From a virus, in IMG/VR virus record IMGVR_UViG_3300034104_001683, positions 1-22,775 of that record: a stretch of 22,775 nucleotides of DNA; one strand, written 5' to 3'. Positions 19,472 to 22,775 of the stretch are shown here, one piece after another. The position numbers and the translations under genes are program-made. Below the pieces are notes generated by a model. The model was not told the origin of the DNA, did not search any database, and was given only the letters and a program-made list of their open reading frames with translations. The first letter of the stretch is position 1. Every line of letters begins with the position of its first letter.

Positions 19472-20006
19472 TCCACTCACGATGACCTTCACGATAAGCC
19501 ATGTTAGATTGTGTCTCACGTACTTCAACACGATAGCACCATAGACGCTTGGCTTCACCATCACCCCACATATCAGGGATGTAAACACCATTCACATACT
19601 TGTAAAGCATATCTGCTAAACTCTCGCAACCAATTCGTGGTAGAATGGTTAGTTTAGCTAACTTCTTTTCTTGTAACATTTTGAATGTTTCAAGTTCGGG
19701 ATCGTCTTGTGCGACTAGTAATGTATGGTCAAACTGATCCTCAAGAATCTTTTTCAATTCTTTAAGACCACCGTAGTCAGCCGCCCAGTTACGAACGTCT
19801 AGATCGTTTGTACCGAAATAGAATTTCATACTGAAACTGTACCCGTGAATCATGTTGCAGTGACTATCTGCACGCCACTGTCGATAAGCGCACGGGAATG
19901 AATCGTGATATTCTTTTGTGCTAGTATACTTATAAGTCACTGGTCTAGTGTTTTGTAAGTTTTCTTCTATGTGACGAATTAAGTCACCTGTTGATGAGTT
20001 TGCCAT
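19452..20006 (-). CDS. queD: QueD, 6-carboxy-tetrahydropterin synthase (phage-type)
   Basis: The 184-aa protein belongs to the PTPS/QueD family, which makes 6-carboxy-tetrahydropterin from dihydroneopterin triphosphate for deazaguanine synthesis. It has FPCAYRQWRADSHCNMIHGYS (37-57), where Cys50 matches the catalytic cysteine and His54 the first His of the usual HGH zinc motif; the second is Tyr56. Other ligands may be His34 and His49. Further on are DYGGLKELKKILEDQFDHTLL and CESLADMLY (Glu128). It is longer than bacterial QueD (about 120-140). The ATG at 20006 has AGGAG at 8 bases. It leads a long coupled operon. Confidence 0.87.
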   Translation of the reverse strand: MANSSTGDLIRHIEENLQNTRPVTYKYTSTKEYHDSFPCAYRQWRADSHCNMIHGYSFSMKFYFGTNDLDVRNWAADYGGLKELKKILEDQFDHTLLVAQDDPELETFKMLQEKKLAKLTILPRIGCESLADMLYKYVNGVYIPDMWGDGEAKRLWCYRVEVRETQSNMAYREGHREWNEDLFA

Positions 20007-20013
20007 TATTTTC

Positions 20014-20037
20014 TCCTATGTTAATTATAGCATAGGA
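20014..20037 (-). promoter_or_regulatory. QueD operon promoter region with inverted repeat
   Basis: Minus-strand TATAAT (20024-20029) acts as a -10 candidate; a weak -35 (TATACA) lies 17 bases before it. TCCTATG (20014-20020) and CATAGGA (20031-20037) form a 7-bp inverted repeat that encloses the -10 box and reaches the ribosome binding site of queD, a plausible operator. Confidence 0.5.
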
Positions 20038-20081
20038 CGCAGAATTTGTATACCGGGATGAGCCCATAAGGCCGGTTATCT

Positions 20082-20879
20082 TTATTTACCAAATCCCAAA
20101 GATTTGCGAATTTTTGTTGCACTAATATTATGAGTAGCATCATCAAAAACTTCTTGTTCAATGGTATAACCCACATCACGACCATATGTAATGTTAGTGA
20201 TATTTGGAACTACTTGAATTTCATATTGACCTTGATAAAGCATGTCCAAATCACGCTTGATAAAGTTCTTTACTTGGTCAATTGCAAATGGGTTAGTTCC
20301 ATTCCATCCTTGGCAGTCACGTATTTGAATGACAACTTGCCCAGTCTTAGCAATAGCACGTTCAAACAACTTACGATGTCCTTCGTGCCAGGGTTGCCAG
20401 CGACCTAACATCTGTACAGTTTCTTTTTGCCAATTAAATACGGGTCTGCGTCTATCATCTAGTATATGTGCGGCAATAAACTCACCCCACTTTTCACCGT
20501 GTTGCTCGGTGATTCTGAAATCATACTGTTCAGGTGGAATAAATGCTTTGTTGGTATCTTCGTATCGACCCTTGTCAATCGTATCTACCCACACAGTCCA
20601 ATCTGCTTTGAAGTTATTACGCATTTCAACTAATGGTGCAACAAAATCACAGATAACATAATCATATTCTGTCATTGTATCTGCTAGTTGACGCATACGA
20701 TGACTTTGACGAATACGACCTTCTGTGCTAAAGTCCCAGTCATTGTACTTTTTACGCACATCATCCGCGTTTAGCCAGCCTACTTTTTTCTTTTCATTTT
20801 GTAAATACTCTAGTACATATTGTGCTAGGTAAGTTTTTCCTGCGCCCGGAAGACCCATTACTAAAATTCGATATGTCAT
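20082..20879 (-). CDS. APS-kinase-like / nucleotidyltransferase fusion
   Basis: The 265-aa protein joins two domains. Residues 1-145 resemble adenylylsulfate kinase (CysC): Walker A GLPGAGKT (9-16), WLNADDVRKKYNDWDFS, YVICDFVAP and VWVDT. Residues 155-265 form a nucleotidyltransferase of the HxGH superfamily: GRWQPWHEGH (159-168) and ISATKIRKSL (252-261), with NITNITYGRDVGY close to NadM or ATP-sulfurylase-type enzymes. If the second domain is sulfurylase-like, the protein could make PAPS from ATP and sulfate. The neighbouring sulfotransferase supports this but does not prove it. The ATG at 20879 has GGAG upstream. Confidence 0.85.
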   Translation of the reverse strand: MTYRILVMGLPGAGKTYLAQYVLEYLQNEKKKVGWLNADDVRKKYNDWDFSTEGRIRQSHRMRQLADTMTEYDYVICDFVAPLVEMRNNFKADWTVWVDTIDKGRYEDTNKAFIPPEQYDFRITEQHGEKWGEFIAAHILDDRRRPVFNWQKETVQMLGRWQPWHEGHRKLFERAIAKTGQVVIQIRDCQGWNGTNPFAIDQVKNFIKRDLDMLYQGQYEIQVVPNITNITYGRDVGYTIEQEVFDDATHNISATKIRKSLGFGK

Positions 20880-20901
20880 TTATATAACTCCATTATTATT
20901 T

Positions 20902-21621
20902 TTAACTAATTTTTATATTTAAATTTCTTGCAATTAACTTGTTTATTCTCGAATAAGTAGTTCCACTTGAATCCATTTTTTGAGTGACCATTTCTTTTAT
21001 TTCTGTATAATTTTCTGGTCTAGGAGTAAACAGTAATTCAGGAGAAATAATCTCAGTATCTTCGAGCCACACATCTAAGTCAATGGGGCCATCAAAATCA
21101 TCCATCAATTTATTACAATATAAACTACGATAGATTGCATACTCAAGATGTTCTCTATTGTATGGGATTGGGTCGTGAATATTTTTAGGTATGTCTATGA
21201 TATTATAGTAAGCCCAGTACCCCTCTTTTCCACTATTACTAGTTGTACTTCTTACCAGTTCAATATAAAAACTAGTTATTTGGTCTATTATATTACGCCG
21301 ACAAATTCTTATTACATAGCACTCGTTATTCTTAATACTGTCAGCTACCATTAATCTTTGATTATTAAGTATGTTATCCAGCGGTCCTGCCTCAAGAAGT
21401 TCAGGGTACATTAATTCATCTATATGAGTTTTTAATATGTACGGTTGTTTACTATTCATAAGATCAGATAATTCTGTTTTTTCTTTTGATGCAATATTAA
21501 AGGGTTCATTAATGAATGGGATACCTAAGTGTCTTTTGAGTTCAAGAGATAGCGCCGTAGAACCTGTTCTCGGAGCAGATAAAATAATTACTGGAAATTT
21601 TGTTATGTTATATTTGTTCAT
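20902..21621 (-). CDS. Sulfotransferase family protein
   Basis: The 239-aa protein carries the PAPS-binding sulfotransferase signatures: APRTGSTAL (16-24, 5'-phosphosulfate loop) after the first strand, KTHIDEL (64-70), and CYVIRICRRNIIDQITSFY (101-119) with Arg108-Arg109 and Ser117 as 3'-phosphate ligands. The C-terminus is helical (SRINKLIARNL). It probably adds sulfate to a sugar, lipid or other surface acceptor; the acceptor is unknown. The APS-kinase-like gene just downstream would supply the donor. The ATG at 21621 has no clear ribosome binding site and lies in an AT-rich gap. Confidence 0.82.
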   Translation of the reverse strand: MNKYNITKFPVIILSAPRTGSTALSLELKRHLGIPFINEPFNIASKEKTELSDLMNSKQPYILKTHIDELMYPELLEAGPLDNILNNQRLMVADSIKNNECYVIRICRRNIIDQITSFYIELVRSTTSNSGKEGYWAYYNIIDIPKNIHDPIPYNREHLEYAIYRSLYCNKLMDDFDGPIDLDVWLEDTEIISPELLFTPRPENYTEIKEMVTQKMDSSGTTYSRINKLIARNLNIKIS

Positions 21622-21642
21622 ATATTATTCTATTTACGCTTT

Positions 21643-21945
21643 TTATCGGTATAATTCCAAAAGCATCTTATACTTATCATACGCTTCACTGATTGCCGGG
21701 TGTCTTTTACGCATCCATGCTTCGCTTCTCTGATCTTGCCACAGTAGATCATACTCATGGTCTATCCTGACCAATTGTTCAAATCCACTACGTGTAATTT
21801 CTATTTCAATAAGTTCTTCACGGTTAGTGTAGTAACCAGCAGTTTGATTGTAACCATAGTTAATAGTCTCAAAATTACGGTCACGAACTACCTGCACATG
21901 TTTGACACTATATTTATTAATGAATGAATCGTAAAAATTACTCAT
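21643..21945 (-). CDS. Unknown protein, 100 aa
   Basis: Not recognised. The 100-aa protein has YSVKHVQVVRDRNFETINYG near the start, strand-rich, and a helical C-terminus (RSEAWMRKRHPAISEAYDKY). It has no signal peptide and no cysteines. The ATG at 21945 overlaps the upstream nucleotidyltransferase stop as ATGA. Many phages carry short proteins with a similar ending (HPAISEAYDKYKML), probably associated with tail or capsid morphogenesis, but that link is tentative. Confidence 0.77.
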   Translation of the reverse strand: MSNFYDSFINKYSVKHVQVVRDRNFETINYGYNQTAGYYTNREELIEIEITRSGFEQLVRIDHEYDLLWQDQRSEAWMRKRHPAISEAYDKYKMLLELYR

Positions 21946-22415
21946 TGTTGACCTCTTTTGTTGGTTTCACTATCATAGACACGTTTACGTAGGCTACTGG
22001 AGCTGAAGGAGTGATCTCTACCGTTAAAGACAATTTCGATGGATCTGAGCTTGCATTCACCTTTACCACTGAATTCCTTATCGGCATATTCGACACCAAG
22101 GATTCTGACATCCACCGGTAGTATGAGTAAGAGGTCAACGAGGTCCTGCTCTGTACTATACACAACCACTTCGTCAACGTAACGACACGCCGCCAACTGG
22201 ATTTGACGTTCCACAATGCTTTGAACAGGCTTGTTTTTAGTGTCAGGCCTATCAATTGTAGGATCACTTTGAAGTCCGCAAATAAGGTAGTCGCAATGGT
22301 TTCTTGCTTCACTGAGCATTGCGATATGTCCTGCGTGAAGCATGTCGAAGGTTGAGAATGTGATTCCAATTCGTTTGCCTTCTTGTTTAAGTTTTTTAAC
22401 ATGATTAAATATCAT
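21942..22415 (-). CDS. Cytidylyltransferase-like enzyme (TagD/RfaE-type)
   Basis: The 157-aa protein is a single-domain nucleotidyltransferase: ITFSTFDMLHAGHIAML (18-34, HAGH at 27-30), GLQSDPT, SIVERQIQLAACRYVDEVVVY (66-86) and SSSSLRKR near the C-terminus, corresponding to the ISSTxxR motif. This arrangement is that of glycerol-3-phosphate cytidylyltransferase and the RfaE/HldE C-terminal domain, which activate a polyol or sugar phosphate. In this location it may provide an activated group for surface glycan modification. It overlaps the upstream gene by 11 bases and the downstream gene as ATGA. Confidence 0.86.
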   Translation of the reverse strand: MIFNHVKKLKQEGKRIGITFSTFDMLHAGHIAMLSEARNHCDYLICGLQSDPTIDRPDTKNKPVQSIVERQIQLAACRYVDEVVVYSTEQDLVDLLLILPVDVRILGVEYADKEFSGKGECKLRSIEIVFNGRDHSFSSSSLRKRVYDSETNKRGQQ

Positions 22416-22695
22416 CTGGTAGTATTTCCTCTAACTCAGTTTCATCCTCAAAGTAATGAACATGATAAGTTTTACCTGCATGTTCATATACATCAGTGAA
22501 AGAACGTTGATTGTTGGTTGACTCAATTGGTTCCAATAATCTGAACACAGTAAACAAGTGCTCACGTTCAGTACCCTCAATCTTACGTTTATCAGGTCCC
22601 ATGACTTTACGCATGAACTCTTTGAGTTTGATAGGATCACTAGCGATTCTATCAGCAGCCTCTTGAATCCAGTCAAGATTTGTTTTTGCAGTCAC
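22405..22695 (-). CDS. Unknown acidic protein, 96 aa, GTG start
   Basis: The start is set at a GTG (22695) with AAGGAC 7 bases upstream; the longer frame from a TTG at 22752 has no ribosome binding site. The 96-aa protein has a helical start (NLDWIQEAADRIASDPIKL), a positively charged middle (RKVMGPDKRKIEGTEREHLF) and a strand-rich, acidic end (HVHYFEDETELEEILPDDI). Not recognised. It overlaps the tail of the partial upstream gene by 23 bases and the next gene by 11. Confidence 0.7.
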   Translation of the reverse strand: MTAKTNLDWIQEAADRIASDPIKLKEFMRKVMGPDKRKIEGTEREHLFTVFRLLEPIESTNNQRSFTDVYEHAGKTYHVHYFEDETELEEILPDDI

Positions 22696-22775
22696 AGTTA
22701 CGTCCTTGGTTACAGTTGCCGGTGCAATCGCTCTTCGGTAATCTACGAACAACTGTTATAGCGATGACAACTACT
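22673..22775 (-). CDS. Partial Cys-rich micro membrane protein (C-terminal 33 aa)
   Basis: The frame enters from the right edge and ends at the TGA at 22673. The visible part has the end of a hydrophobic helix (VVVIAITVV), a basic stretch (RRLPKSD) and a cysteine-rich tail CTGNCNQGRNCDCKNKS with four cysteines in 13 residues. Short single-pass membrane peptides with a CTGNC/GRNCDC-type tail are something I recall in phages and proteobacteria, role unknown. The cysteines could bind a metal ion. The N-terminus is outside the window. Confidence 0.68.
   Translation of the reverse strand, partial: VVVIAITVVRRLPKSDCTGNCNQGRNCDCKNKS

Noticed and set aside
19472-19591. N-terminal extension of the 56-aa membrane ORF into QueD
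   Set aside because: These codons run within QueD; the ATG at 19471 gives the compact protein.
20042-20081. Possible terminator after the APS-kinase-like gene (ACCGG with CCGGT)
   Set aside because: Stem of only 5 bp, long loop and no T tract in the reading direction.
21938-22402. Leftward 154-codon frame in the cytidylyltransferase region
   Set aside because: Overlaps nearly all of the recognised HxGH enzyme in another frame and has no motif.
1-22775. tRNA genes, CRISPR arrays, integrase or transposase
   Set aside because: No T-arm like pattern with matching acceptor, no regular repeats and no recombinase motifs were seen.

Overview
This window reads as accessory and metabolic genome of a large lytic tailed phage with T4-like features, probably infecting a Gram-negative bacterium. 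The evidence is dense packing with ATGA or TAATG overlaps at most junctions, many tiny proteins, a T5/T4-type 5'-3' exonuclease, phage-type QueD and QueE, a DUF6321-like basic protein, and signal peptides including a lipobox that imply an inner membrane and periplasm. AT-rich DNA runs throughout. I saw no tRNA, rRNA, CRISPR array, integrase or transposase. The host cannot be named from this window.

Layout. Positions 1-880 hold three small unknown genes, each with its own near-consensus sigma70-type promoter; the three share a conserved spacer. A 210-aa unknown gene follows (893-1525), then a strong terminator (1554-1577) that closes a leftward operon of very small genes (1584-3037). That operon includes a signal-peptide Ala/Pro/Lys-rich protein, a well conserved ORF with no start codon, and several peptides of 27-54 aa. 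Positions 3125-7031 carry a tightly coupled leftward series of unknown genes around an SPFH/prohibitin-like lipoprotein, which is flanked by four micro membrane proteins. Positions 7028-10378 hold DNA-related genes: the 5'-3' exonuclease, a GIY-YIG/T5orf172-like protein, and a 402-aa protein with a possible ParB-like segment. Positions 10471-12383 hold a conserved phage unknown, a DUF2452 protein and a UV damage endonuclease (UvdE).

The only rightward unit is 12460-14375. It holds a DUF6321-like Lys/Arg-rich protein and a GP88-like cysteine protein. The N-terminus of the latter carries a 55-codon module bounded by 15-base direct repeats that encode GVAE. The unit ends tail-to-tail with an epimerase gene, and a two-tier hairpin lies inside that epimerase.

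Positions 14361-20006 form one leftward operon: QueD, a micro membrane protein, a radical SAM protein with an N-terminal SPASM-like cysteine region, QueE with an unusual cysteine spacing, three small unknowns, a DUF2061 membrane protein, a GT-B glycosyltransferase and a GalE-like epimerase. This suggests that deazaguanine chemistry is co-expressed with sugar chemistry. Upstream, 20082-22775 is a second leftward series: an APS-kinase/nucleotidyltransferase fusion, a sulfotransferase, an unknown, a cytidylyltransferase-like enzyme, an unknown, and the tail of a Cys-rich membrane peptide. This suggests phage-directed sulfation or sugar-nucleotide chemistry.

The strongest candidates for something undescribed are the deazaguanine/radical-SAM/glycosylation operon, the sulfation cassette, the SPFH plus micro-membrane-protein cluster, and the GVAE-bounded module. 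All functional statements rest on motif reading without database searches.
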